This document shows positions 44,539-52,177 of a stretch of DNA of 64,000 nt, piece by piece. Every line of letters begins with the position of its first letter. Positions within the stretch are counted from its first letter, which is position 1. Origin of the DNA: Proteus vulgaris. Its GTDB lineage: Bacteria > Pseudomonadota > Gammaproteobacteria > Enterobacterales > Enterobacteriaceae. The DNA lies in NCBI RefSeq assembly GCF_033708015.1, contig NZ_CP137921.1, positions 62,001-126,000 of the forward strand, given 5' to 3'. The notes under the pieces are model-generated. The model was given only the letters and a program-made list of their open reading frames with translations. It had not been told where the DNA came from and made no database searches. Made by a program: the position numbers and the translations under genes.

Positions 44539-44580
44539 GTTTGAGCGTTCCTGTTCACACAGCTCTCGTGGAACAATCAA

Positions 44581-44607
44581 AGTGAGGAGGGAATACCCTC
44601 CCACTTT
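44581..44607 (+). other. intra-operon hairpin
   Basis: GTGAGGAGGG-aata-CCCTCCCAC is followed by TTTCTC, upstream of twin-hairpin copy 4. Confidence 0.55.
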
Positions 44608-44648
44608 CTCAGAGGCCTTCATTGAGGGTTGCTGAGAAAGTGAATTTT

Positions 44649-44700
44649 GTCCTCTCTGAGGGCGAAACGTGCGATAGCTGGTCGCCAAAAACAAACAGCA
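44649..44700 (+). ncRNA. twin-hairpin RNA element, copy 4
   Basis: Hairpin 1 is GTCCTC-TCT-GAGGGC, hairpin 2 is GCGA-TAGCTGG-TCGC, then AAAAACAAACAGCA. Hairpin 1 differs from copy 2 at both sides of the stem. Confidence 0.72.
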
Positions 44701-44701
44701 T

Positions 44702-44770
44702 TCAACCTCAGCCTAAGGGCGCACTGCGCCTGACAGGCTCTGTGTGCCCAAGTTACTTTAAGGAGCACAC
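44702..44770 (+). promoter_or_regulatory. three-arm leader of gene 44771
   Basis: A GGGCGCACTG (44717-44726) pairs with B CTGTGTGCCC (44740-44749) with one mismatch and one wobble. B's TGTGTGC pairs perfectly with C GCACACA (44765-44771), reaching the A of the ATG. Confidence 0.68.
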
Positions 44771-45310
44771 ATGTCTCATCTGAACAATCTCAAATCCGTA
44801 ATGATCTCTCTCGCCGCCGAACATAAGCTGCCTGAAATCTACCAGGATGACATCACTACCGATGTGGAGTCTCTGGATCGATTCGATGGTTTACGTCTGG
44901 TCTGGCTGTTGCGGTCTTGCGGCAGCGTATTGGTGCCAGCGGAAGTTGGCGTTAATCCGATCTATATCACCCATTGGTTGTGGTCTAACCACGGTCAACA
45001 GGTGGTTCCATTCTCTGTGGATACCCGCACGGGGTTGATTGAAAAAATCGACTTCGAGCAAGCTGAAAAGCTGATCATGCAGATGCCTTGCAACCTCTCT
45101 TCATTGCAGAACAAGGAATACTTGGTTGACCAGGTAAACCGAGTATTGCAACGAGGTTGTGAAATGCGTATCTGGGGTATCTTCGAGTCTCCAAGCTCGG
45201 TGGAATCCGTTGGTGGTTGGAAAGAGTGGCAGAGCTATTTCAGCTCTACTGGGAATCGACTGATGGCCGATTTCGTTGGTAAAGCCATTCGATTCACCAA
45301 CCCTCGATAA
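44771..45310 (+). CDS. hypothetical protein
   Basis: The 179-residue product is soluble with mixed secondary structure. AAGGAG precedes the ATG. No motif is recognised. Confidence 0.65.
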   Translation: MSHLNNLKSVMISLAAEHKLPEIYQDDITTDVESLDRFDGLRLVWLLRSCGSVLVPAEVGVNPIYITHWLWSNHGQQVVPFSVDTRTGLIEKIDFEQAEKLIMQMPCNLSSLQNKEYLVDQVNRVLQRGCEMRIWGIFESPSSVESVGGWKEWQSYFSSTGNRLMADFVGKAIRFTNPR

Positions 45311-45331
45311 ATCGCCGTTCAACCATTAACC

Positions 45332-45400
45332 CTAATTAACCCTATGGGGCTCCGATAGCCCTGAGGGGACGGGGCTCCGCAATCGCAATAAGGAGTCCCT
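45332..45400 (+). promoter_or_regulatory. three-arm leader of gene 45401
   Basis: A GGGGCTCCG (45346-45354) pairs with B CGGGGCTCC (45370-45378) with two wobbles. B's GGGGCTCC pairs with C GGAGTCCC (45392-45399) with one wobble, which buries the whole GGAG ribosome site. Confidence 0.72.
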
Positions 45401-45901
45401 ATGAAAAACCTATCAGCTTTGGAAGCAGTTCTTGACTACGACAAACCTTCTCGACGTTTTCTTGATGAGCTCAACGAAAACCAGATGAAGGATTTGTCCG
45501 GGGAAATCTTCGCCAAGCTCTACTGGAGCAAGCGTAATCCCCAGTGGTACGAGAAAGACACCAATCGGCTGTTTGCACGACTTCGTTGGGTTCAGCGCAT
45601 CATCAAGAAGCGCTTGAAAACCGGCAAGGTTAAACCTGAACTGACAGAAAATGGTTCAGTGATGGAGCGCTTCAACTTCCCTTATGGTGACACTCTCGAT
45701 TTCTTCCATCGGTACTTGCGACATCCCAAATGGGAGGTTGTGTATCAAGAATCGGGGTGCAGTGCCTTTTGGAAAAATGAAGCAACGCTTGAGCTATGCA
45801 CCTACTGCGAAGGTGATGTGGTCATGATGAAGGCTCCTGATGAAGCAACCTTCTTTCGTGATTGCAATCGCCTTAGCTGGTGGTATGCAGATAACGCTTG
45901 A
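45401..45901 (+). CDS. hypothetical protein
   Basis: The 166-residue product is basic in its middle (QRIIKKRLKTGK). The C-terminal half has two cysteines (LCTYC). AAGGAG precedes the ATG. The function is unknown. Confidence 0.65.
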   Translation: MKNLSALEAVLDYDKPSRRFLDELNENQMKDLSGEIFAKLYWSKRNPQWYEKDTNRLFARLRWVQRIIKKRLKTGKVKPELTENGSVMERFNFPYGDTLDFFHRYLRHPKWEVVYQESGCSAFWKNEATLELCTYCEGDVVMMKAPDEATFFRDCNRLSWWYADNA

Positions 45902-45903
45902 TC

Positions 45904-45974
45904 TTAATCCCTAACCAGGGGCGAACCGGCCCCTGATGGGAGCATGGTGCGCCCCATCTATGATGGAGGACGCC
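45904..45974 (+). promoter_or_regulatory. leader of the methyltransferase-like gene
   Basis: A GGGGCGAACC pairs with B GGTGCGCCCC (one mismatch) around an inner CCGGCCCC hairpin. B overlaps a GGTG that can meet the GCCATG at the start codon. Confidence 0.55.
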
Positions 45975-46859
45975 ATGTTCAAATCATCAGTATGCTCCTA
46001 CGAAAACAGGGGGCCTTACGGAAACAACAAGTACCGAGGCAACTGCTCGGGCTTTATCGTTAAAGACTTCATTGAGTCTTACATGAGAAAGCCGAACGGG
46101 CTGGTGGCAGACCCAAGTGTTGGGGGTGGCTCTAGCATCGACGTTGCCAATGAACTTGGTGTCCGTTTCAAAGGGACAGACTTGCATCAGGGGTTCAACC
46201 TGTTGCGGGATGACTTCCTTTCGTTCCTCGGAGAGCCTGCACACCTGATCTGGTGGCACCCTCCTTACTGGGACATGATCCAGTATTCAGGTAAGCAGTG
46301 GGGCGAGCCCAACAAATGGGATATGAGCCGCATGAATTTGCCTGAGTTCGTTGAAGCCCTTGAGCTGGCCGTTATGAATATTCATGACGCCTGTGAGCGA
46401 GGAGGGCATTACGGAATCCTCATGGGAAACCTGAGGCGCGATGGGGATTATTTCAACCTGTCCAGCCTTGTGGAACGTATCGCACCTGGGAAGCTGGTGG
46501 ATGAGATCATCAAAACACAGCACAACTGTGTGAGTGACCGAACTCAGTATTCCGGGAAGCTGGTGCGTATCGCCCATGAAAAGCTGTTGGTGTTTCGTCG
46601 TAACGACGTTGCCTCATCGCTCTGTCTTCTTGCTGCCGTACACCGTCGAGCAACCAATATGGTTTCGACTACGTGGAAAGCTGCAATACGCCGAACCCTA
46701 CAGGGGAAAACGTTGAAGCTGGAGCAGATTTACAAAGAGATTGAACCCTACGCAAAGCATCGAGAGAACAACCACTGGCAAGCAAAGGTCAGGCAAGTTC
46801 TTCAAGATGCCAGGTTCTTTATTCGCATCGAGGTAGGTGTCTATGCACTTGCTGAGTAG
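45975..46859 (+). CDS. DNA N-methyltransferase-like protein (HPPY motif)
   Basis: The 294-residue protein has an AdoMet-site-like ADPSVGGGSSIDVA (about residues 42-55) followed by GVRFKGTDL. The catalytic-type motif is WWHPPYWD near residue 94, in place of the usual (D/N)PPY. The order motif I then IV fits beta- or gamma-class amino-methyltransferases. A short C-terminal winged-helix-like region (AIRRTLQGKTLKLEQIYKEI) follows. GGAGGAC precedes the ATG at 45975. Confidence 0.75.
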   Translation: MFKSSVCSYENRGPYGNNKYRGNCSGFIVKDFIESYMRKPNGLVADPSVGGGSSIDVANELGVRFKGTDLHQGFNLLRDDFLSFLGEPAHLIWWHPPYWDMIQYSGKQWGEPNKWDMSRMNLPEFVEALELAVMNIHDACERGGHYGILMGNLRRDGDYFNLSSLVERIAPGKLVDEIIKTQHNCVSDRTQYSGKLVRIAHEKLLVFRRNDVASSLCLLAAVHRRATNMVSTTWKAAIRRTLQGKTLKLEQIYKEIEPYAKHRENNHWQAKVRQVLQDARFFIRIEVGVYALAE

Positions 46860-46924
46860 CCCAACCGGGGCGTGACATCCCGGAGGGGATTGGTCGCGCT
46901 CATCAACAACAAAGGAGCGTGACC
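46860..46924 (+). promoter_or_regulatory. three-arm leader of the ferredoxin gene
   Basis: A GGGCGTGAC (46868-46876) pairs with B. B TGGTCGCGCTC (46891-46901) pairs with C GAGCGTGACCA (46915-46925) over 11 bp with one wobble, covering part of the GGAG and the A of the ATG. This is one of the longest B:C stems. Confidence 0.74.
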
Positions 46925-47149
46925 ATGAACGTACAACTTCAAGCCAGCAACAATGTGCTGTTGGCGCAAATCGAAAGCAAAGGCCTCACTGTTGAAACGC
47001 ATTGTCGCAGTGGCTTTTGTGGCATGTGCCGGGTTCGTCTACTCGAAGGTCAAGTGGCTTATGACGAGACGCCCATCGCATTTGTCAAAGAAGGGGAAGT
47101 GTTGGTTTGCTGCGCTAAAGCAAAAACCGATGTGACCTTGGAAATTTAA
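46925..47149 (+). CDS. small 2Fe-2S ferredoxin
   Basis: The 74-residue protein has the plant-type cluster motif CRSGFCGMC (C-x5-C-x2-C form) with a distal VCC. It is smaller than housekeeping ferredoxins and closest in layout to YfaE-type ferredoxins that serve class I ribonucleotide reductase. The ATG at 46925 follows AAGGAGCGTGACC; a GTG at 46919 is less likely. Confidence 0.85.
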   Translation: MNVQLQASNNVLLAQIESKGLTVETHCRSGFCGMCRVRLLEGQVAYDETPIAFVKEGEVLVCCAKAKTDVTLEI

Positions 47150-47210
47150 CCCATCCGGAGGAGCCTTTCCTGCGGGTGGGGCTCCTCTATCCATTACGAG
47201 GAGAAACACT
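47150..47210 (+). promoter_or_regulatory. three-arm leader of gene 47211
   Basis: A GAGGAGCC (47158-47165) pairs perfectly with B GGCTCCTC (47180-47187). B's CTCCTC also pairs perfectly with C GAGGAG (47198-47203), the ribosome site itself. Confidence 0.72.
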
Positions 47211-47600
47211 ATGTCTATCAATACCAAAGTTGAACAAATCGCATACGGTCATGCTACCGCTCTAGTGCTCAGTGAACTGGGCCAACAAGAGAATTGGTGC
47301 AAGGCTTATGAGTATTTGTCTGAGTGTGTAGAACGGGGAGACGAACCTGAGGATCTGGTCGTTTGGCAACCGTTTGAGCACTGGGAATGGAAAGACATTC
47401 TGGAGCAGATCGAGAGCGAAGCCGAGTCTCTGCTTTCGACTATTAAGTCGGTTTTAGGCTTGGCCCACAAAGGCATCATTCAGTCAGCAATTGACTGCTC
47501 TCTGGATTCGGACATGACCCAGCTTGACCTGATTGGAATGGTCGAGCTCGGAAGTGAAATCGAAGATGGGGAGTGTGCTGGAGGTGGCTATGCAGCTTAA
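47211..47600 (+). CDS. acidic hypothetical protein
   Basis: The 129-residue product is strongly acidic and helical. It overlaps the next gene by 11 bp. GAGGAG precedes the ATG. The acidity would suit a DNA mimic, but no family is recognised. Confidence 0.62.
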   Translation: MSINTKVEQIAYGHATALVLSELGQQENWCKAYEYLSECVERGDEPEDLVVWQPFEHWEWKDILEQIESEAESLLSTIKSVLGLAHKGIIQSAIDCSLDSDMTQLDLIGMVELGSEIEDGECAGGGYAA

Positions 47601-48042
47601 CCGATACACGGCCAGGGAGTCTGACAAAAGTCGGATACTTCGGACCATAGGCTGGTGCAAGCGCAACCACCTTACACTTGCCGGTCTTCCATACGAGGAC
47701 AATCTTGCAGGAAGTGATGGGATCAGCATAGAGATCATCACTCCTCCTGGTATGTCGCGGGAAATGTTGGAGCAAGCCGTCAGAGAGGGGTATTCAGAGC
47801 GAGATGTCGTAAGGCATCGCATTCTGGAGTGCCCTGTCGGTTGGTTCATGGAAGCTGATGGCAAGGCATTTGATCATGAAGTGTTCCACGATTACGTGGT
47901 GGCTCATGGTTATGGCGAACCTTCCAGCGAAGCCTATGAGCTGGCGGAGCGGTGGTTCTGGCAGGGCAACGATTATGCGTTGATAGCTGCGGAAATAGTT
48001 GCTCGTGATCTTTGTGTTCGTGATGACGAAGATGAGGACTGA
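47590..48042 (+). CDS. hypothetical protein
   Basis: The 150-residue product starts at 47590, where GGAGGTGGCT precedes the ATG, within the end of the upstream gene. It is acidic toward the C-terminus (RDDEDED). No motif is recognised. Confidence 0.62.
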   Translation: MQLNRYTARESDKSRILRTIGWCKRNHLTLAGLPYEDNLAGSDGISIEIITPPGMSREMLEQAVREGYSERDVVRHRILECPVGWFMEADGKAFDHEVFHDYVVAHGYGEPSSEAYELAERWFWQGNDYALIAAEIVARDLCVRDDEDED

Positions 48043-48046
48043 TCCT

Positions 48047-48322
48047 ATGGATGCTGTAGCGCATATAGCAGCAGATAACCTTGTACCGGCATGTGGAGGT
48101 GCAGAGAAGCCGTTTACCGTTAGTGGTAGACAGTGGCTTTACTGCTATCACCCAGCCAGTGGGAGGCACTGCTACTTAGACCTCGATAATGACCGTCCAG
48201 TCTGGCATCGAGGATTTCATCCTGCTTTTCATCCTGAGCTTGAGTTCGCTGATGAAGCTGAGTTGCTTCGACCAGTTGAGCGAAAGCCTGACCATGAAGA
48301 GCTGGAGGATTTTTACTTTTAA
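48047..48322 (+). CDS. hypothetical protein
   Basis: The 91-residue product has an aromatic middle (WLYCYHPASGRHCYLDLDN) and an acidic tail. GAGGACTGATCCT precedes the ATG, 4 bp after the previous stop. No family is recognised. Confidence 0.58.
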   Translation: MDAVAHIAADNLVPACGGAEKPFTVSGRQWLYCYHPASGRHCYLDLDNDRPVWHRGFHPAFHPELEFADEAELLRPVERKPDHEELEDFYF

Positions 48323-48379
48323 CCCACGGGGCCGCTCTTCCTGATGGGAGACGGTCCTCCATTCTCAAAGGAGAAGACC
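48323..48379 (+). promoter_or_regulatory. leader of gene 48380
   Basis: GGGCCG pairs with CGGTCC. GGTCCTCC can then pair with GGAGaaGACC at the ribosome site through a 2-nt bulge. Confidence 0.55.
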
Positions 48380-48571
48380 ATGAAAGATCACAGTCAAACG
48401 ATTGTGTTCCCTGGGAACAATGTTGAATCACTTGCTGAGGCTAACGCCATGTTGAGCGCTGTGTCGGAAGATGCACGTAAAGCCAGCAATACGGAAGACA
48501 AACGTGACCTTGAATCGCTTCAAGGCTGGCTGGAAGAGAACATCAATTCTCAACTGGCAGGCGTGAAGTAA
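48380..48571 (+). CDS. small hypothetical protein
   Basis: The 63-residue product is helical. AAAGGAGAAGACC precedes the ATG. It carries a leader of the family, which supports expression. Confidence 0.58.
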   Translation: MKDHSQTIVFPGNNVESLAEANAMLSAVSEDARKASNTEDKRDLESLQGWLEENINSQLAGVK

Positions 48572-48576
48572 CTATG

Positions 48577-48639
48577 ACTGTAACCCCACTGGGGGCTTCA
48601 TGCCCCTGTGGGGGCATGGTGCCCGTAAAAGGAGTCACC
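48577..48639 (+). promoter_or_regulatory. three-arm leader of gene 48640
   Basis: B CATGGTG (48615-48621) pairs perfectly with C CACCATG (48636-48642), which includes the start codon; GGAG sits in the loop. Arm A GGGGGCTTCATG can pair with B. Confidence 0.68.
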
Positions 48640-48993
48640 ATGAATGCAGTGAAGATGATCCAGAAGGAAAACCAGCTTGAGCTGCCGCTTTTCTTCCTGG
48701 ATGAAGAGCCGAAGACCGCAGAAGTCATTCCATTTGAGCCAAAGCCTGAATGGACTGATGATGAGGTAAGGCAGTTACGTGATGGGCTTTTATGGCATAG
48801 CCTTAGAGTCCTTGCTGATGGTCGAGCTGGAAGTGAAATCAAGCAGGAAACGATGGCTTGGGTGATGTCCGATGAGGTACATCCATTCTCATTTGTGGTC
48901 TGCTGCGATGAAGCAGGTTACGATCCATCTGGAGTAAGGGAAGGCGTGAAGTCTATCCTAAACCGCTTAGCGCGGGTTAAAGCGGGGGGTTAA
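48640..48993 (+). CDS. hypothetical protein
   Basis: The 117-residue product has a Pro/Glu-rich N-terminus and a helical C-terminal half with CCDEAGYDP. AAAGGAG precedes the ATG. No family is recognised. Confidence 0.6.
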   Translation: MNAVKMIQKENQLELPLFFLDEEPKTAEVIPFEPKPEWTDDEVRQLRDGLLWHSLRVLADGRAGSEIKQETMAWVMSDEVHPFSFVVCCDEAGYDPSGVREGVKSILNRLARVKAGG

Positions 48994-49004
48994 CCCCCTG
49001 CTTT
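48980..49004 (+). other. intra-operon hairpin with CTTTCCC tail
   Basis: AGCGGGGGGTT-AACCCCCTGCT is followed by TTCCC. It overlaps the end of gene 48640 and precedes twin-hairpin copy 5. Confidence 0.58.
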
Positions 49005-49017
49005 CCCAGTGGCATCG

Positions 49018-49035
49018 ACTTTCACATGTGAAAGT
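49018..49035. repeat. palindrome CTTTCACATGTGAAAG, copy 3
   Basis: ACTTTCACATGTGAAAGT is a perfect 18-bp inverted repeat in the gap between operon segments, next to twin-hairpin copy 5. Confidence 0.7.
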
Positions 49036-49061
49036 TTGTGCCCCTCGGAAAGCAAGATTTT

Positions 49062-49114
49062 GCTCTCTGTCGAGAGTGAATAGTGAGGTAGCTGGCCTCC
49101 CCAAACAAACAGCA
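49062..49114 (+). ncRNA. twin-hairpin RNA element, copy 5
   Basis: Hairpin 1 is GCTCTC-TGTC-GAGAGT, hairpin 2 is GAGG-TAGCTGG-CCTC, then CCCAAACAAACAGCA. The hairpin 2 stem differs from copies 1 and 2 at paired positions. Confidence 0.74.
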
Positions 49115-49118
49115 TTCT

Positions 49119-49184
49119 ACATAACCCTTGGGGGATCACTGCCCCTCGGGCTGGTGGTTCCCTGACAAACATGGAGCCACAACT
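49119..49184 (+). promoter_or_regulatory. three-arm leader of gene 49185
   Basis: B GTGGTTCC (49154-49161) pairs with C GGAGCCAC (49173-49180) with one wobble, burying the GGAG. A GGGGATCAC can pair with B. Confidence 0.68.
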
Positions 49185-49529
49185 ATGACTACTCTTGCCA
49201 GCTTTGCGAATCCGATTTCTGTTATTCAACGCTCACCAACCAGTGGGGTGTTTGGCACAAATCAGTTCGTAGGAGACAAAGAGGGATTTGTACAAAAGGT
49301 GCTCGGAAAGTGGTACTGCAATCCAGGGAATACCATTCCCGTTGAGAGCATGTCCCACCTTGAGCAGGCGGAGAAACTGTATGACTTCTATGTCAAGTAT
49401 CTCCAAGTGAAAGAAAAGATCTCTGTGAACCTTGGCCGGGTGCTGCATAAGCTGTACAGCACTGGTTCTATCAAGGAAGCAGAGATCGTGCTTGAAGCAA
49501 TAAAGGCTCAGGCTGGCGTAACAGCTTGA
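49185..49529 (+). CDS. hypothetical protein
   Basis: The 114-residue product has a helical C-terminal half (LYDFYVKYLQVKEKI). GGAG lies 9 nt before the ATG. No family is recognised. Confidence 0.6.
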   Translation: MTTLASFANPISVIQRSPTSGVFGTNQFVGDKEGFVQKVLGKWYCNPGNTIPVESMSHLEQAEKLYDFYVKYLQVKEKISVNLGRVLHKLYSTGSIKEAEIVLEAIKAQAGVTA

Positions 49530-49541
49530 GCAATCTACTAA

Positions 49542-49606
49542 CCCTAAACCGGGTGCATCCGCCCGGTTCGGGACGTGGTGCGCCCCCAAACTATTTGGAG
49601 TGCATC
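49542..49606 (+). promoter_or_regulatory. three-arm leader of gene 49607
   Basis: The A and B arms match those of the leaders at 36053 and 40890. B GGTGCGC (49577-49583) pairs with C GTGCATC (49600-49606), abutting the ATG. Confidence 0.68.
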
Positions 49607-49909
49607 ATGGAAAAACATAACCTCAAATCCGGATTCAGCATCTATTTCGCTGACGTCCATTTCGAGAAACAAGTCTACGCATTCGGCTCAGGACTTGGCT
49701 TCACCTCTGTGATTTACGCCTACTCGCTGGGCCGAGATCCGGAAGAAGCTGAGAAGCTGGCGCTTGAAAAGTACGACTCTGACGAAACGAAGGTGAAGAA
49801 GGTGCATGTCAATCTGGCTCGCAGCCAGGACATCAACCGCTACACCTTCCCTGAACAAATGGCTGGCTTTGCTAATGCCATTCAGTCTCACGGCATCGCT
49901 GTGAACTGA
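49607..49909 (+). CDS. hypothetical protein
   Basis: The 100-residue product is soluble with a strand-rich N-terminus. TTGGAG precedes the ATG. No motif is recognised. Confidence 0.6.
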   Translation: MEKHNLKSGFSIYFADVHFEKQVYAFGSGLGFTSVIYAYSLGRDPEEAEKLALEKYDSDETKVKKVHVNLARSQDINRYTFPEQMAGFANAIQSHGIAVN

Positions 49910-49917
49910 GAACCACT

Positions 49918-49986
49918 TTAAACCCATCGGGGCCATTACTTCCCGATTGGGACGGTAGTGGCCTCTCAACCGAAAGGAGAGAGCTC
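49918..49986 (+). promoter_or_regulatory. three-arm leader of the C5-methyltransferase gene
   Basis: A GGGGCCATTAC (49929-49939) pairs with B GTAGTGGCCTC (49955-49965) over 11 bp with two wobbles. CTCTC at the end of B can also meet GAGAG at the ribosome site. Confidence 0.68.
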
Positions 49987-51612
49987 ATGGCTACTATCGT
50001 AAACACCAAGTTAGGAGAACATCGAGGCAAGAAGCGCGTCTGGCTGGAAGGCCAAAAGCTACTGCGTGAAGGTTACTATCCTGGCATGAAGTATGATCTG
50101 GAGCTGAAAGATTCCCAGGTTGTGCTTCGCGTCAAAGAGGAGGGTAAGTTCACCATCAGTAAGCGTGAGCGCAATGGCCGGGTGTCTCCAATCATCGATC
50201 TGACCGTGCAGGAGCTTGCTACCGTTTTTGACGGTGTAGAGATGCTCCGCGTGTTCATCCGTAACGGCGCAATTGTGATCTCTGCTCACCATCAACAAGA
50301 GCGAGTGATCGAGCGCGTCAACCGGCTTATCAGTAAGCTGGAGAATGGAGAATCGCTTTCGGTATGCAGCCTCTTTCATGGGGGTGGTGTGCTTGATAAA
50401 GCGATTCACGCCGGTTTTCACAAGGCGGGAATTGCCAGTGCCATATCTGTGGCCGTGGAGATGGAAGGGAAATATCTCGATTCGTCTTTGGCAAATAACC
50501 CGGAGCTTTGGAACGAAGATTCTATTGTTATCGAATCGCCAATCCAGGCTGTGAATCTCAGCAAACGCCCACCACAGGTGGATGTTTTGATGGGGGGCAT
50601 ACCGTGTACCGGCGCGTCAAAGTCAGGTCGCAGTAAGAACAAGTTGGAGTTTGCCGAATCGCATGAGGCGGCAGGTGCCATGTTCTTCAACTTCCTGCAA
50701 TTCGTAGAAGCGCTAAACCCAGCCGTTGTGCTGATTGAGAACGTGCCTGAGTACCAGAACACCGCTTCGATGGAAGTGATTCGTTCGGTGCTCTCTTCGT
50801 TGGGTTACTCCCTACAAGAGCGCATTCTCGACGGCAATGAGTTTGGGGTTATTGAGCGCCGCAAGCGTCTTTGTGTTGTTGCGCTTTCCCACGGGATCGA
50901 CGGGTTTGAACTTGAGAAGGTTCAGCCTGTTCGCACCAAGGAAAGTCGCATACAGGACATCCTGGAGCCAGTTCCGCTCGATTCTGAACGTTGGAAGTCA
51001 TTTGACTATCTGGCTGAGAAGGAGTTGAGAGACAAAGCTGCTGGCAAGGGGTTCTCTCGCCAGCTTCTGACTGGCGACGATGAGTTTTGCGGCACCATAG
51101 GTAAGGACTATGCAAAATGCAGAAGTACCGAACCTTTCATTGTTCATCCAGAACAGCCGGAGTTGTCTCGCATCTTTACACCGACAGAACATTGTCGAGT
51201 GAAAGGGATACCAGAGGAACTCATCCAAGGTCTGTCGGACACTATTGCCCACCAGATTCTCGGGCAATCGGTAGTCTTTCCCGCGTTCGAGGCTTTAGCC
51301 CTCGCATTAGGGAACAGCCTGTGGAGCTGGGTTGGAATGATGCCAATCATGGTCGAAGTCGTGGATGAATCACAGCCGGTGATCGGTGGTGAAGACTTCC
51401 ATTGGGCAACGGCATTGGTTGACGCAAAGGGCACTCTCAAGCTGTCACCGGCAGCGAAAAAACAGGGGATGCCCTTCAACATTATGGATGGTCAATTGGC
51501 TGTCTATTCACCTAACGGAACTAAAAAGAGCTGCGGCCATGAGCCTTGCGAATATCTCCCGGTAATGATGTCCGGAGACGCAATCATGGTCACTTCATCT
51601 TTGGTTCATTAG
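49987..51612 (+). CDS. dcm: DNA (cytosine-5) methyltransferase
   Basis: The 541-residue C5-methyltransferase has an extra N-terminal domain of about 120 residues. The catalytic cores are SLFHGGGVLDKAI (motif I region, about residue 127), GGIPCTGASKSGRS (motif IV, catalytic Cys near residue 206), VLIENVPEY (motif VI) and ERRKRLCVVA (motif VIII). No restriction gene lies next to it, so it is probably an orphan, anti-restriction or epigenetic enzyme. AAAGGAGAGAG precedes the ATG. Confidence 0.9.
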   Translation: MATIVNTKLGEHRGKKRVWLEGQKLLREGYYPGMKYDLELKDSQVVLRVKEEGKFTISKRERNGRVSPIIDLTVQELATVFDGVEMLRVFIRNGAIVISAHHQQERVIERVNRLISKLENGESLSVCSLFHGGGVLDKAIHAGFHKAGIASAISVAVEMEGKYLDSSLANNPELWNEDSIVIESPIQAVNLSKRPPQVDVLMGGIPCTGASKSGRSKNKLEFAESHEAAGAMFFNFLQFVEALNPAVVLIENVPEYQNTASMEVIRSVLSSLGYSLQERILDGNEFGVIERRKRLCVVALSHGIDGFELEKVQPVRTKESRIQDILEPVPLDSERWKSFDYLAEKELRDKAAGKGFSRQLLTGDDEFCGTIGKDYAKCRSTEPFIVHPEQPELSRIFTPTEHCRVKGIPEELIQGLSDTIAHQILGQSVVFPAFEALALALGNSLWSWVGMMPIMVEVVDESQPVIGGEDFHWATALVDAKGTLKLSPAAKKQGMPFNIMDGQLAVYSPNGTKKSCGHEPCEYLPVMMSGDAIMVTSSLVH

Positions 51613-51672
51613 TAACTCACCGGGGCAATGCCGAAAGGCCTTTGCTCCGGCCTATCCGAAAGGAGAGTAATC
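51613..51672 (+). promoter_or_regulatory. three-arm leader of gene 51673
   Basis: CCGGGGCAA pairs with TTGCTCCGG (one wobble) around the inner hairpin GCCGAAAGGC. CTCC can alternatively meet GGAG. Confidence 0.6.
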
Positions 51673-52104
51673 ATGAAAATCGAAACTGTTGTGCCTTTAC
51701 CTCCCGAGGATTCAGGCCTTCAACACTGCATTGCCAGGTTCCATAACCGCAACATGGATTCCAAGCGAAAAGACAAGACCCGTTTTTTCAGGAGGGAGCC
51801 GGTTATGATCGTAAACCCAGAGACCAAAGCAAAGGTTCTCCGGTATGCGATGGGCAACCCTGGGAATTTATCCATCACAAAGCTGGCGGTCGCGCTGGAT
51901 TACGATGCGGTAGATGCTCTGGGTGTTCGTTTTAAAGACACTGTAAATCTTGAGGTTCGCAGAGCCAGGCGCTGGGAAGTCTGGCAGTGGTTCTGGAACC
52001 ATCCGGATCAAAGTGTCCAACTGTCAATCAAATTGGGCGTGGTTGGCGCTGTGTTGGGAGTCATGGGCTTCCTGACTGGCGTAGCTCCGTACCTCTTGGG
52101 ATAA
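51673..52104 (+). CDS. hypothetical protein with C-terminal membrane helix
   Basis: The 143-residue product has a basic N-terminal half, a region that could be a helix-turn-helix (LSITKLAVALDYDAVDALG) and a C-terminal membrane helix (LGVVGAVLGVMGFLTGVA). AAAGGAGAGTAATC precedes the ATG. A membrane-tethered DNA binder is possible but unproven. Confidence 0.6.
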   Translation: MKIETVVPLPPEDSGLQHCIARFHNRNMDSKRKDKTRFFRREPVMIVNPETKAKVLRYAMGNPGNLSITKLAVALDYDAVDALGVRFKDTVNLEVRRARRWEVWQWFWNHPDQSVQLSIKLGVVGAVLGVMGFLTGVAPYLLG

Positions 52105-52107
52105 ACC

Positions 52108-52177
52108 AATAAAGCCGTTAACGGGCAATGTAAGTCCGGAGACGGCTTGCATTGCTCTCTCGAAAGTGGAGAGTCAA
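52108..52177 (+). promoter_or_regulatory. three-arm leader of gene 52178
   Basis: A GGGCAATGTAAG (52123-52134) pairs with B CTTGCATTGCTC (52146-52157) over 12 bp with two wobbles. CTCTC next to B can pair with GAGAG at 52169-52173. Confidence 0.7.
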
